Source: Kalaharituber pfeilii (taxonomy: Eukaryota; Ascomycota; Pezizomycetes; Pezizales; Pezizaceae). From it: 64,000 nt of DNA. The translations under genes and the position numbers were made by a program. Shown piece after piece: positions 11,428-22,851 of this stretch (position 1 is its first letter; each line of letters begins with the position of its first letter). The notes below the pieces were generated by a model. That model was not told the origin of the DNA. It saw only the letters and a program-made list of their open reading frames with translations, and made no database searches. Where the stretch lies: the NCBI GenBank assembly GCA_015179045.1, contig WHUZ01000002.1, positions 496,001 through 560,000 of the forward strand, in the 5' to 3' direction.

Positions 11428-13745
11428 GCGGTTAGCTTAGAGATACTCGTGCAGCTTCCAACATTAATAGGGCAGGCGATCATTCAGGCAAGAGGGTGGT
11501 GTGGAGGTATGGAAGGTTCGGGGTTCTCAGATGCAATGCACATGGAAACACTTCAATGAAGCGGGAAAGAGGGTTTGATTCCACACATACGTTCGATCCC
11601 GAGAGGCATGATAGATAGACCGGCGCACCGATTATTGATGCTCGTGACACGCTTTCTCAAGGCACCTCAGCGCAGTGCGGATGTAACCCGAACAGGTCAG
11701 CTCCGGATCTGGGATCGTCGAAGCTAGGCGATGTGTATTTTGAAGAATGGGAAAAGAAAAGGCCGAGCTGAGACGAGCCGCAAAGCTTTCGTAGCGGGTG
11801 GCTGGATGTGTTGTGCTTGTCTTAATGTTGTCGAGACCAGCGTTGTTGGCTGTCAAAGATAAAAGTCGCTACCTCAGTGACGCACGTCTTTTGTTTTGTT
11901 GACCCTGCGGTGAACAGCACCCGCGCTAACTCACTAGTTAGCTTCGAGAGCCGCGAGCCGTTCGGTCGCCTGAGTTGAAGTATCATTCAGCGCGAGGGAC
12001 AAGGCTTAAGCATTGCGATTCGGCCCGGCTGGGACGCAAGTGATCAGGCCTTGGCGACCAGAAGCAGTGACAAATTGATGCCGCCATCGGCTAGTAGTCA
12101 CCTAGACAACGCCGCGAGCGATTCTAAACAGGTGCAGCGCGCCGCGAGGCCACGGCAGAACAATGATGATCACCAAATGGGCTTCTGCCAATCAGGAATT
12201 GCTTCTGCGCCACCCTACAGTAAGGACCCATACCCCGGACTGCGATGCTAGTGTTGGATTGTTGTGTAACTGCCTTATTGAGCATTGTTACCTCCCAAGT
12301 ACCCGTGTTACCCCCCAAGTACCCGTAAGTACTGTACTCCTAACCCACATACAGTATCTAGCGCTCTTCATCTTCCACGGCTCTTCCCATGAGGCTTGCT
12401 GTGCGGAGTACTCGACGCAATTAGCAAGCCATTCCACGCTGTTAAAATGACAACGTGAACGCCAACACCCGTCCCGCTGTCCTATATATGGAACAAAGAA
12501 GATTCTAACTCCGATTGTGATTTTCATAAAGAAAACGTGGAATCTCACAACTCCCATACTAGTATTATGGCACTACTTTTCAACATATCCATATATTTCA
12601 ATCTTTGACATGCAGCCCAATACGAACCCCCCCATAAGCCATTTTATTAAATGCCATTTGTCTACATTCAGCCACTGAAATCATATGGTGATATTTGAGG
12701 TGTGCATCTGCGAACGCGGCGCATGCGCCTTAATACTAACCATATTTATGTCTTGTGATATTGGGTTTCAAGCCGCCCCTAGCTTCCTTCCACGCCTAAG
12801 AATGGCGAGCTCCAAGCTTTTCGGAGCTTGGATTTACGGGAAGGAAGGTAAGTATCTAGCCGCATCGTCATCCCCAGCGAGGATATAGTGCCTTGCATCA
12901 TAAAATAACCAACTATATAAGTATGTACCATTTTTTCTCTCTCTGAAAGTGAAATGATTTGATAATCACTTTTTGCATCCAAAACTTTAAGCAAATTTCG
13001 AACCGTGATTCCCCCATACGCACACCGTAAAAGAAGCAGCTCCACGTAGAAGTGAACTTGCTCAATGAATTAATACCAGCCCTAGAATACTTGTCCATGC
13101 CCCTTTGTAAAGTTCCGACAAGTTCTAAAACTGTATAGAGCATGACTAGTGCAGCGCACGTATATGGGCCCTCGGATCTCATACCAAATAACCCATATGA
13201 TAGCCTGACTATAACCTATGACTTAATCTCGCTAATGACCCTACTTACGACCAATGTCTGTATGCATATATGACCCGTGGCGCCGAAATTCATGTTGCAA
13301 ATGCGTTTGGATGAATCCAATCTTTCTGAGCGACGGGATTACCCAAAAAAGAGAATAAAATCAAAAAGGAAAGGATACAAAAACCTAGATATAATTAAAA
13401 GGATTTTCTGAATGCCAAGACAGGAAAGAAATTCTTGAGAGGGAGAGGGAAGGAGGCGGGAAAGTACTGGTATCATGGTGGTGTGGTTGCGTATCGCCGC
13501 GTATGCTGAATGAGCGCCAGTACCTGGTAACGAGACTACGCCAAGTACCTCATTGCTGGGGGTCTCCAGACTCAGATCATTTACCTTTGTCTCTCCACTC
13601 CGCCAGCCATGCAAGCCACTCCCCCTCACATAGTAACTTCTCCAAATAAAACAACGTACACCAATTCGATCCGTAGCCACCAGCTTCCATCGCAACGACA
13701 CCCTCTTAATTATACCCAACTGAGACCGAACCCAAACGCTGAACC
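11428..13745. other. Gene-free stretch, 11.4-13.7 kb
   Basis: No supported gene. Contains the upstream region of the WLM protease gene, a duplicated phrase ccaagtacccgt (about 12295-12328), and a strong hairpin at 12783-12847. Confidence 0.55.
12783..12847. repeat. Nested inverted repeat (hairpin)
   Basis: Outer arms CTTCCTTCC (12783-12791) and GGAAGGAAG (12839-12847) are perfectly complementary. Inner arms TCCAAGCT (811-818 of the 12-kb block) and AGCTTGGA (825-832) are too, with a six-base loop. It could be a cruciform, the relic of a small foldback element, or an RNA hairpin. Confidence 0.55.
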
Positions 13746-14819
13746 TCATACACCACCTGCGTCATAGCTCCCCATCGGGATCAGTCCCATCCCAGGCACA
13801 TTCACATCTTGTCTCTCCCAATTTCCGTTCCCATCAAAAATATCCTCCGTCGACAACGTGCTAGGTAGATTGTTCAACCAATCTATATTCTCCTGGCTCA
13901 GCTCATCGTACAAGTCCGCCCACATGTGTTTCATGTCGTTGAAGTTCGTGGGTAGGACAAGGGTCTGGTTGAGGTAGTCTTCTAAGAGCTGCTCAATCCC
14001 ACTACTATCCAGGATGTTCGAGGCAGTTGCTGATTCTGATTGTGACGGGAGGCTGGAGGTGGCGCTGACGGGGGATGGATCCCAACTTGAATTGATAGTA
14101 TGCAGAGGGCTGAGTAATCGATCTTCATCATCAGGTGCCGGCATTCTGGTACCTTCAAATGTAATTGAATTCATATCAGGATTTGTCTGAGCGTTCATTG
14201 GATACCCCCAATTGAGCAGCCGCTCTGTGGTCTCACTGGGAAAGTTAGGAACGGCGACTTCAGCACTTTTTCGCTCAGTAGGCACAACCGTTGGTAAGAG
14301 AATTCCAAATCCCCCCGCTACATCTGAGTTTGCTACTGCAACATGTGAAGGAGGAGGCACGCTGTAAAAATCAAGATTGTTGAATTCTTCAGTTGGCTCC
14401 CGTTCGTTACCACCACTGTACCAATCGACGTTGATTGAATATGCCTTCGGCGCAGTGGTAGAAGGAAAGAAAAATTGCTCATCAGACAAAAACGGTGATA
14501 GCTCAGCTGCTGCTCTTAATAGCTTAAGAGTCTCGGGGTCCATATCCGCAATGTTGGGGAATGGAGGTATTAAGGACAGGGGTGTTAATAGCTCTGGAAA
14601 CACTGGCCAAGTAGCCGTACTGGATAAGGAGGTCTCGGAAGGAATGAGATCCGGTAACAGCTGGTCAAAACTCGAGTTCATTGAAATAGGTGTCAATAAC
14701 TGTATAGGGAGCGCACGTTCATCCTCGAGATGTTGTCTTCCCTCTTCCTCAAGCGCGAACTTTTCAAGAGCTGATATAGATGGTCTACCAGGATGTAATG
14801 GATGCGGGTGCTCCATCAT
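13746..14819 (-). CDS. Hypothetical acidic, disordered protein
   Basis: An uninterrupted minus-strand ORF of about 357 residues from the tandem ATG at 14819/14816. I do not recognise a domain. The composition is Ser/Pro/Thr/Asp/Glu/Leu-rich with repeated LL, LTP and LSP words, and two more ordered-looking segments: DMDPETLKLLRAAAELSPFL in the N-terminal third and, near the C-terminus, SGIEQLLEDYLNQ plus MWADLYDELSQENIDWL. The C-terminal amphipathic helices with acidic flanks resemble transactivation segments of fungal transcription regulators, but no DNA-binding domain is present. A possible 3' splice site (ttgcag) sits just upstream of the ATG pair, so a 5' exon or 5' UTR intron may exist. 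Function unknown. Confidence 0.5.
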   Translation of the reverse strand: MMEHPHPLHPGRPSISALEKFALEEEGRQHLEDERALPIQLLTPISMNSSFDQLLPDLIPSETSLSSTATWPVFPELLTPLSLIPPFPNIADMDPETLKLLRAAAELSPFLSDEQFFFPSTTAPKAYSINVDWYSGGNEREPTEEFNNLDFYSVPPPSHVAVANSDVAGGFGILLPTVVPTERKSAEVAVPNFPSETTERLLNWGYPMNAQTNPDMNSITFEGTRMPAPDDEDRLLSPLHTINSSWDPSPVSATSSLPSQSESATASNILDSSGIEQLLEDYLNQTLVLPTNFNDMKHMWADLYDELSQENIDWLNNLPSTLSTEDIFDGNGNWERQDVNVPGMGLIPMGSYDAGGV

Positions 14820-17800
14820 ATCTCCCTGCAATTGTACGAAATTATGCGTGAAATTGTGTGGAAATTTGGATACGAGTCAGAAATCTCCTTCTATGAGGAG
14901 GAAGCACTGAATAAATAACCCAATCGTGTTTTCGCTTGTGTCTTTATCTGTTAGGAATTTGATTTTTGACTTTGGTCGGTTCGTCAAACCCAAACAGCCA
15001 CATTGAAAGGCCTTCGTGCTTCCGTAGCCCTGTTGGATCAACTTAGACTAGTCTCGTATCGAGAACTTAGACGTGCATGTGGCTTTCCCCAGCTGAGGTT
15101 CGAAACTTCTTTGTTCCTGGATGCTGGATACAAAAGTTTGATACCACATTAGCCATGAGCCGCACAAATCATATTACTTTATACTTTCGAGGGTGGCTCC
15201 ATATTCGAAAGTAAGGCATATTATTCGGAAAAGGTTTTCGCGACCCGAGTTTAGCGATCACTATGCCATAAAGGAAAATATTTCTCTTGTGATAATTGTG
15301 ACAGGTTACCATTGTAGTGATTGGCGGCAAACTAACAACGTTACTACCTCAATGATCTTGCTGCGGATAGCCAATAGTTTCCTGCGTAACAAGAAGTTGC
15401 ACTGCGTCTCATTCATGAAAGCACTGTACTCAGTCATCCCTTATGCGTAAATACCACTTGGGAACTAATCACATGTGAATAATAGAGAACGTGTTCATAT
15501 CTAGAACCATAGGAAAGTAATAGAAGTCATATGCAGTGCCATAGCTATAGGTCATTCTAGACCACAAGACTTAGTTGTATCAAGCCTTAGGTATAAATAG
15601 CAATTTTTGAGCCTTTTTTGGGTTTTCTCTTTTTTTGCTTGAAAATCTGCAATGACGATCCTTGTGCATCCGACAGATAGCCATGAAGATGATGTTGTGT
15701 GATGTGTGACAATTCGGTTCCGGACTCAAGGGTCAAGCAGGAGATTCACGCTTGCGACTCCCTCACCATGGTAGGCTAGTAATCTAAGTTCAAAGCTCAC
15801 AAGAAATTTGCATGCAGCTAAACGTTCATTTCATGGCGGGACACGGGCATAAATGTACTGACCACAGTGTGCCATATATATACGTTAGTCGAAGAAGTAG
15901 ATATTGTGGACCCACCATTCATGTTGACACAGACCTATATTACGATCAGCAGCACTCTTGCAACCCATGGCATCAAGGTGAAACGCTAGCTTTCCACACG
16001 CAGATCTGCCAGGTGATGCGCGGTCAGCGATTTCTGATACTGCCACCGGTTTCCGTATAGGCAAACGGTGAGCCGATATTTACTGCACCATTTTCCATTC
16101 GAGAAAGGAACTGACAAGAACGGAAGGCTACTTGCTTTGCGTCCGTGATCCATAATTTCTCCGATCCAAGATCGATGCCGCGTCACATGGGCCTGACAAC
16201 CATCCTTTTTCTTGGATTAAGCACACTTGGCCACATTTTGGAGGTTAAACTCAGGCATTCTGTCCATGGCATAATATATACGTACCTCAATACCCTCTGC
16301 ACGGATGCGTGGCTTAGCTGCATTCTGGGAAGAAACCATGACTTTCCTGTCATGTAGTCGAGATAACAATTTTACGGGTATAAAATTTTACGCCAATAAT
16401 TAAAGTGCGCTTTTTTCGGCTTTTGATATTTCTCGGTTCGGGCAGTCATAGACCCTCTTATGAACAACGCTTCATACACCCTTCACCCATTGCACCTAAA
16501 CTATTAGCCTGCATCAACGACAGGTTATCTCCTTCCCGTGAGCATCTGGGACAATATCATAAAAGGCCTATTCTTGAGCCAGGAAACCAGCAACGAGTCA
16601 CGCCCAGGCACCTGTATTTGCAGAGTATTTAGAATATGCATGTATAACGCCGCGGCCTGAGACTAAGTTACTGCTACCCCTCGTGAGGGACTAACAGTCG
16701 GAATGTGTTTCACATAACTCATTGATGAAAAAAGAGAAATAAGCGGTAGTCTGGTTAGATACTTAGTAGCAGGTAAGCATGTTGTCCAGGCAGGGTAGCA
16801 CATTGCTGGTGTATGTGCATCTCAGAGCCTTGTTGGCAGGCATATTTTGCGGACTCAAAGTTTCCGCAATAGACCATCGCTGTGACATACACGTACCAAT
16901 CCAGCCGTCCGTTGTCTAGTGTGTCTGAGGTGACGGCCACGAACGGCGTTACGCGTGTGCAGACGCAGTCGATCCACTTAATGGCTAATTAGCAACGATT
17001 GAAAACGAAGTTGAGCAGTTGCAAAAGTAAGTTTCATTGTGGGACCTGCCAGTGCTTATTGCACGTTTATGGAATGCCCAGGAGCGTCCGGTCCATGTCG
17101 ACGGATGCAGAGGGCTAGAGTAGACTTAACAGCTGGTAAAGTCGAATCTGTAGTCTACTGTAGCCTCGAGTCTGATCTGCTTGAAGAGAAGACTGAGGAT
17201 AGGGGCTTTGATCTTGCTGGCGTAGCTTTGAAAGTTTGTCCTCGTGCCCGGAATTGCTGTGCTGACGTGGGCCAGTGGAGCAGCTCTTCTTGAGCTTTGA
17301 CTGTAAGCACATCTTATACATCGTACGATGTACTTCAGGTACCCCACCGTACGGTATTGCCCTGCTCTAACGCCGCGCACGCGTACTGGTCGTGGGAAAG
17401 ATGTCACGTGGTGCTGATCGGCGGACGCTACGCAATTAAGAGCAGCGGTGAGAGCTGATCATGACTCAACAGCACCTCAAGTAATCCTGTGCCCTCTTCT
17501 TGAAAATCTGAAAGGAATGTCTGAGTGTGTCGGGGTGGCATATGTGTTGAAACTTATCCTGCATGACGTCGGCTCGCTTCGAACGTGCGGTTCGTTTCAT
17601 GTCGATGGAGGAAGAGTGACAGGGTGCAAAGTAGTCTCTGGTAGGTGTAGACAACTGAAAAAGGAAGTAGGAGGACTGCAAGACAGAAAGGGATGCACTA
17701 ATCTAATATGATAGTGTCATGCTCGAATGGCACTATTGAAATCGATATTAATGGACAGGAGTTTGAGTGAGCTGACAGTAGGTATGTATGACGGCCTTGC

Positions 17801-20266
17801 TAGTGCTGATCGTGGTGCACGTATCCATGCTAACTTGCTACGATTGAAGTTTTCAGACCAATATGGAGGATATTTGAAATTGACAGCCATAGTTGCCGAT
17901 CTTTAACTGTATGCGTTCTCGTATCTTGTATATGATCATGGCCAGTTGAGGTAATAAAATTGGAGGCGAGCGAGGGAAAGCCTATTGGAGTTGAGTTTTT
18001 GAAACACATGTACAATCAAGGTGCATCGAGGTTTCCCCACAATATCATGGCGTGCTTTGTCACAAGCGATACGGATTCGAGAACTCTACTCAAGTAGTGG
18101 TTTGTTTCATGACCAAACCAGTCCGATGAAATCGTTGGCTACATGCCTGCCTGCATACAGTACGCCATGCTTGCTTTGTTGCAATTGGTGTAGCAGGTGC
18201 TGAGAGCTAAGCTTAGGAACTTGCCATCGCTAGCCAAAGAGGTGGGGGTTAGTGCAATTGAATCAAGAAGGTATGCGTAGCGCGTGAAGCTGCGTTAAGA
18301 CGGCGCGAAGGTAACGCAGAGGATCATAGATCAAGCTGCCCGTGGCTACGGTGGCACTGGGTCTTCAAGAACGAATCGCACCAATGCTCCATATCGGTTA
18401 CAGTAGCCCTTCTAGCTTTGTTATTGCTGTCCATAGTATGAGGGTTGGTAGCCGTCCCGCAACCACAACAGCATGCACTCGGAACGTCCCAATTGGTCTG
18501 GTTATGAGACTACCAATTGGGATGTTCAAGGCTAACAGCTAACAGCGCTTCACAGTGAGGCTTTAGTTACCTCATGGACAGGTTTATACAGAAACCTCGA
18601 GTTGGTAATGACATAGTAGCCAGGCGCAGAAGATAACTACCTCATGTGAACGAGATCAGGACGGCAAGCGGTAAGCGGCTGTTAGCGCTGCAAGGCAATC
18701 TCACACTTAAGCAACCTCATGGGCAACCTTTCCAATAATGGTATAATCAAGAGTGGAACAGGTTGACTTGGTATCTAGCTCCATTTACCCTCTCGAACAT
18801 GTTGTCAGTCATGTTTATCCATATGCAGATCGCATCCCTGCAGGCGCTTGCAATTTGTGACCTCGTGCGCAAGAGGTGCAACGGCCGGATCAGCTTCCAT
18901 GCTAGTCTGGTTGCATGTCCATGCCGCCGATCATGGCTGATATCCCCCCGTTCAGGCTAGCTGGGGCTCATGACAGGCCTGCAAGCTAAGGCACCTCTCC
19001 AGATCCTCTGGTTGTGTCTTCCACTGAACATTGGTGATTTGGAGTTCACCATATTCTTGAACACATGCTAAGCCTATCCTATCTCGAAAGCATAACATCG
19101 CACAATACAAGGATTTCTACGAGTCGTCGTTTGATAACTAAGTATGGTAGTTGTGCAGCTCTAGCTTCTTGCCAACAAGCTAACATAAATGCACCTATTG
19201 GGCACAAGGAAGTTTGTGCTCCCAAGTGGCAAATCCGAAACCTTTTCCCTCAAACTCCGTCTCCCCATGCGGAAAGGCGTTTCTTTGATATTCTATCAGC
19301 TTCACCAGATTGGTAACCAACATGCAATATACAGTACATGTATTGGCCAAGATGGAGATGCTTCCTCCGGCACTTAAACTTTCTCCATTTGGTAAGGTTC
19401 TACAAACACAACGGCGTTCCTGAACATTAACGTCTCACGTGCTAACATTTCGTCTACTTCAGCAACCCATACGCATGTAGATGCGACTTATGTGCTGTCT
19501 ATTGCGGCGTAGCAGTTAAGCCAAGTCGTTACTGAGTGAAGACGCAATCAGACTAAACCTAGCTGGTTTGCTTCGTTGGTTTTCCGATCAGATACACAAG
19601 GTATTTGTCCATGGGCACCGAGATAACATCTGTCTGCCTTCGTAACGTCTGTGCGCTCAACGATCAGGTGTCGGTAAGTCACATGATTGGTGACTCAAGT
19701 CTGTCCCAAGTAGCCGTAGGGTACAATAGTAACTTTCAACTGATGAACAGATGCAGGTAATTCACCGCGTGCGTCTTACCGGCGGATCCCGCTGTGACAT
19801 GGTACCCTGTGGAGATACACGCGACTTATACAACGCTATTTTCTACCTCATTGCCAGTCATGGTGGCAATATATCTGGCATAATGTGATAGAGCATTGAT
19901 GTGACAATTTACACACCACTTTTTGTTTTAGCATACGTTCATGTGCAGTCAAGAGTTCAATCTTCGGTGGGAAGACCGAGCGAGGCACTGCAGAAAAAGA
20001 AAAGTGTCGCGCATATAGCAAATCTAGTGGCTACAGGCTACGCGAAATGTCAATCTGCCCACAATCAGTCCAGCTTTATGGGAGAAAATCTAACCGCATT
20101 CAGCAAGTAGTAAGTAATTACGGATATCACATATGATTCTGCATCGTTGGGATTACAGTTCTCTATTCACTTTCGGTTCTCCATTCCCCACTGGACGAAT
20201 ACTGATCCGATATACCAGTATACCGCCATTATCACTTCGCATACGCCTCTTTATTGCTCCCATTTA
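14820..20266. other. Gene-free stretch, 14.8-20.3 kb
   Basis: I read six frames and find no ORF with family-like features. The longest frames are under 95 codons, without splice-consistent continuations. It contains one clear inverted repeat (18482-18527) and ends at the MITE. It may hold fully decayed repeats that I cannot recognise by eye. Confidence 0.5.
18482..18527. repeat. Inverted repeat, 16-base arms
   Basis: Arms GAACGTCCCAATTGGT and ACCAATTGGGATGTTC are complementary with one mismatch, around a 14-base spacer. No ORF or neighbouring terminal repeat explains it. Confidence 0.6.
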
Positions 20267-20618
20267 CTCGATACGCTCCTGAATTATTGCACTCTGCAAG
20301 CAAGCTTCATACGGTGCAGTAGCCAGGTCGATCACCAGATCTCAATCCTATTGAGAATATCTGGAGAATGACCAAGACAAGAGTAAACAAAGGTCAGGAT
20401 AGAATACTACAGCAGAGGGGGTATGTCAACAGATTCAGGAGGAATGGCAGAAGATAAAGCCGGAGGAGATTTTGAAGCTTGCAGACAGTATGCCTGAGCG
20501 AGTTAGAGCTGTAATTGCTGCCAACAGCGGCCACACAAAATTCTGATTTACAGTCGGCCTGGTTACTGCACCGTATGCAGCTTGCTTGCAGCATGCAATA
20601 ATTCAGGGGGTTATCGAG
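20267..20618 (+). mobile_element. Tc1/mariner-derived MITE with TA target duplication
   Basis: Terminal inverted repeats of about 64 bases run inward from 20267 (ctcgatacgctcctgaatta...) and from 20618 on the other strand (ctcgataaccccctgaatta...), with roughly seven or eight mismatches. Both ends are bordered by TA (20265-20266 and 20619-20620), the target duplication of the Tc1/mariner superfamily. The 352-base element keeps a scrap of transposase between the repeats, so it is an internal-deletion derivative that could only have moved using a transposase made elsewhere. Confidence 0.83.
20331..20546 (+). pseudogene. C-terminal scrap of a Tc1/mariner transposase
   Basis: Directly after the left terminal repeat the plus strand reads DLNPIENIWRMTKTRV, the conserved DLNPIE-W block near the last catalytic acidic residue of Tc1/mariner DDE transposases. 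After a frame change it reads EEWQKIKPEEILKLADSMPE and ends ANSGHTKF then stop. That C-terminus is common in the family. N-terminal DNA-binding domains and the first catalytic residues are absent, so it is inactive. Confidence 0.75.
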
Positions 20619-20983
20619 TAGACAAACACGCAGCTCTTTCCACTAGAGGATATACAGCCCATCCGATCCTCAATGCAGGTTGGTCTGTGAAGCTGTTGAG
20701 GCGTGTTTGAGAATGTGAGATGTCGCTTAGGATTGACCCTAGTGCTTGCCGCAACACAACATATACGAATTCGCAGTAGCTATAGCCTCGTTGTCCAAAT
20801 AGTATGATGGAGGAATGTTAACAAAGTTTTTGCCGCTCGCTTACCTCGTTTATTGATATCTTTCTATATATCTACAAGTGGTTTGACCTTCTTACTTCTA
20901 GATCTCTCGAAGTACCTAGACTCTATACTCAGCGGCTCACTGTTTCACATCTATAATACCACCTATACCTTGATTGTCAGTTG

Positions 20984-21052
20984 GTATGTATTGGCTGGGC
21001 CCTTTAATGCCTCGTTGATGGAACACTGAAGTGAATTGACATTTCATTGCAG
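20984..21052 (+). other. Probable intron in the 5' UTR of the 21.1-kb gene
   Basis: Starts GTATGT and ends in tttcattgcag, 69 nt, with a branch-point-like gaattgac near the 3' end. No in-frame ATG lies in the preceding exon-like sequence. A TATA-like tttctatatatc sits around 20865. Confidence 0.5.
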
Positions 21053-21080
21053 GGGTATATCAGGAAGGATCGGAGCAATC

Positions 21081-21665
21081 ATGTATCATATACGGAGCGC
21101 CTCGCTAGCTACGATTCCCGAGAATCTTATCACCAATCCTGAGCTTGAAATTGCCTATACGAAAGCCCAAACCAACTCCACAGCTCACTCGTCATTTGAG
21201 CTATGGCACCAGATTCTCTTCGAGGCGTTTCCCAAAGCGGCAGACGGACAAACCGGCTTATCATTTACTGTCATGCCCCTTTCCGATCCGTCTCAGGCGC
21301 AGCCTGATGAAGATCTGTTTATCAGCGTTTCCCTGGATACACTTCCAGCGTCCATCAAGCCAGCACCAATACTTTTCGCTATGGGCCTGCATGGACCAGA
21401 CAAAGACACAAAGCTCGAGAGGGAATTGTTAGTGGTCCGGTTCGTGGCCTGGTGCAAGCAGAAGGTTCCTCCGAACACTGGCCTACGGGCAGTTTACGGA
21501 TTGCTCACCATGGGAACACATGCTCGGCTAGTCAAGTACATCAAGGAGGAAGAGGTGCTAAGGCCGTACATGAAGGATCAATGGCTCGATGCGAAGGAGG
21601 ATGGGTGGAGAACGAGGATTTACGACATAAAGAACAGCATCGCAGAGGTCATGGAAACGATGTAA
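21081..21665 (+). CDS. Hypothetical protein, 194 residues
   Basis: I do not recognise this gene with confidence. The ATG at 21081 is the first after a good 3' splice site (21051-21052), and the frame is open to 21665. The protein looks globular, with Trp and hydrophobic residues spread evenly (SFELWHQILFEAF, LLVVRFVAWCKQKVPP, LRAVYGLLTMGTHARLVKY). The last third, AVYGLLTMG followed by a line of polar and Trp residues, is reminiscent of restriction-like folds found in many fungal orphan proteins, but no catalytic motif can be pointed to. A longer protein with exons outside this frame is possible. Confidence 0.5.
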   Translation: MYHIRSASLATIPENLITNPELEIAYTKAQTNSTAHSSFELWHQILFEAFPKAADGQTGLSFTVMPLSDPSQAQPDEDLFISVSLDTLPASIKPAPILFAMGLHGPDKDTKLERELLVVRFVAWCKQKVPPNTGLRAVYGLLTMGTHARLVKYIKEEEVLRPYMKDQWLDAKEDGWRTRIYDIKNSIAEVMETM

Positions 21666-21669
21666 TTCT

Positions 21670-22851
21670 TGCATTTTTGGTTGCTCCTCATTCGCGCTGC
21701 CGCAACTGCCAGTGTACAACGATTATTTGTTACCTATAGCTACTTCATACATAGAAATTTCATAAAATACCCTTTATCTTTGATTACCAATAGTGAGTGG
21801 CCTATGTATGTACTTTTGTCAATTGGGCCAGGACTACGTGCTACTTTGAATCCTGGGACGTGCTAAGTTTGCGATCGAGGGTTCCTTTTCGGTCTTTCTA
21901 CAATTCGAGTAGAATGTACGCTTAGCAATGCTATATTATAAGAAGTAGTGCAGTAAGGATCATGCCACATACATGTAACGAAGCTAGCCTCGTTTCCAGA
22001 CCCTGCAATTTCGACCTCTCGTCCTATTTCAGACCTATAGGCTAGATGCCACTTCACTGGAAACTGCTCACATGCCTCGTGTAGGCGTCGACGTGGAACA
22101 AGTTGGAACAAGTTGATGTAACCAAACACCTGCAAAACACGCGAGGTTAGATATGAGTGGTGGAGCTCCCTGCGCACGTACCGAACTGGCTCAGTAAAAC
22201 GGGCGCCCGGGCTTATGCATATATGTATGCTCAGCATTAACCAAAACTGGCAACTTATTACTATGCGGGTGTGCACTATGTAGTGTACAATGCAGGGACG
22301 GCTGTGCAGCAACCCTGACATGCCGCGTTCATATAACGGAATCAGGGTTATCACGTGTAACACTGTTCTACTGATAAAGTTTCTGTTTATATGCTGTGTG
22401 GGCTTTTAGTCCTGGGGCACGTGACACTAGTAGACTGTTTAGTAAGCAGTGAATTATCTTGAGCGAGAATCAAACCCGCTCAAAAGGTACATTGCTGGTA
22501 GATCACATCATGCGGCTACAATGTCATTATAAGATGAAATTATAATAGCACCGTTCTCACATGTGAGTTTGGTCTCGGCACCATCTGAGGACCGTCAAAC
22601 GTTAGCTGCAATGCTGATCGATGCTTATTGTACTTAGAATTGTACTTAGGCGTGCGCTTGATATCTCACGATCAAGCAGATTCTCATTTTGGGCAGTTTG
22701 CACTTGCATCGATGCTGAGGTAGGGAATCAGGCTGCTCCTGGTCTGTGTCCCACTTATGGGCATTACGTGGAGCAGGTATGCATGTACCCAACGCACCAG
22801 GGTACTAGTACACCAGGCAGCCCTCGCTCCCATCTTACCACCTGGGCGTAT
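21670..22851. other. Intergenic, 21.7-22.9 kb
   Basis: No supported gene. A tandem ttggaacaag doublet occurs at about 22094-22115. The region beyond 22850 is the 3' end of the decarboxylase gene on the minus strand. Confidence 0.5.

Noticed and set aside
13339..13749. 136-codon minus-strand ORF downstream of the 13.7-kb gene
   Set aside because: Overlaps the 3' end of the preceding ORF in another frame, with no motifs and irregular composition; probably non-coding 3' sequence.
22465..22545. Minus-strand tRNA-like T-arm (gcgggtttgattctcgc)
   Set aside because: The T-stem pairs, but no D-arm or proper anticodon arm can be drawn; treated as chance.
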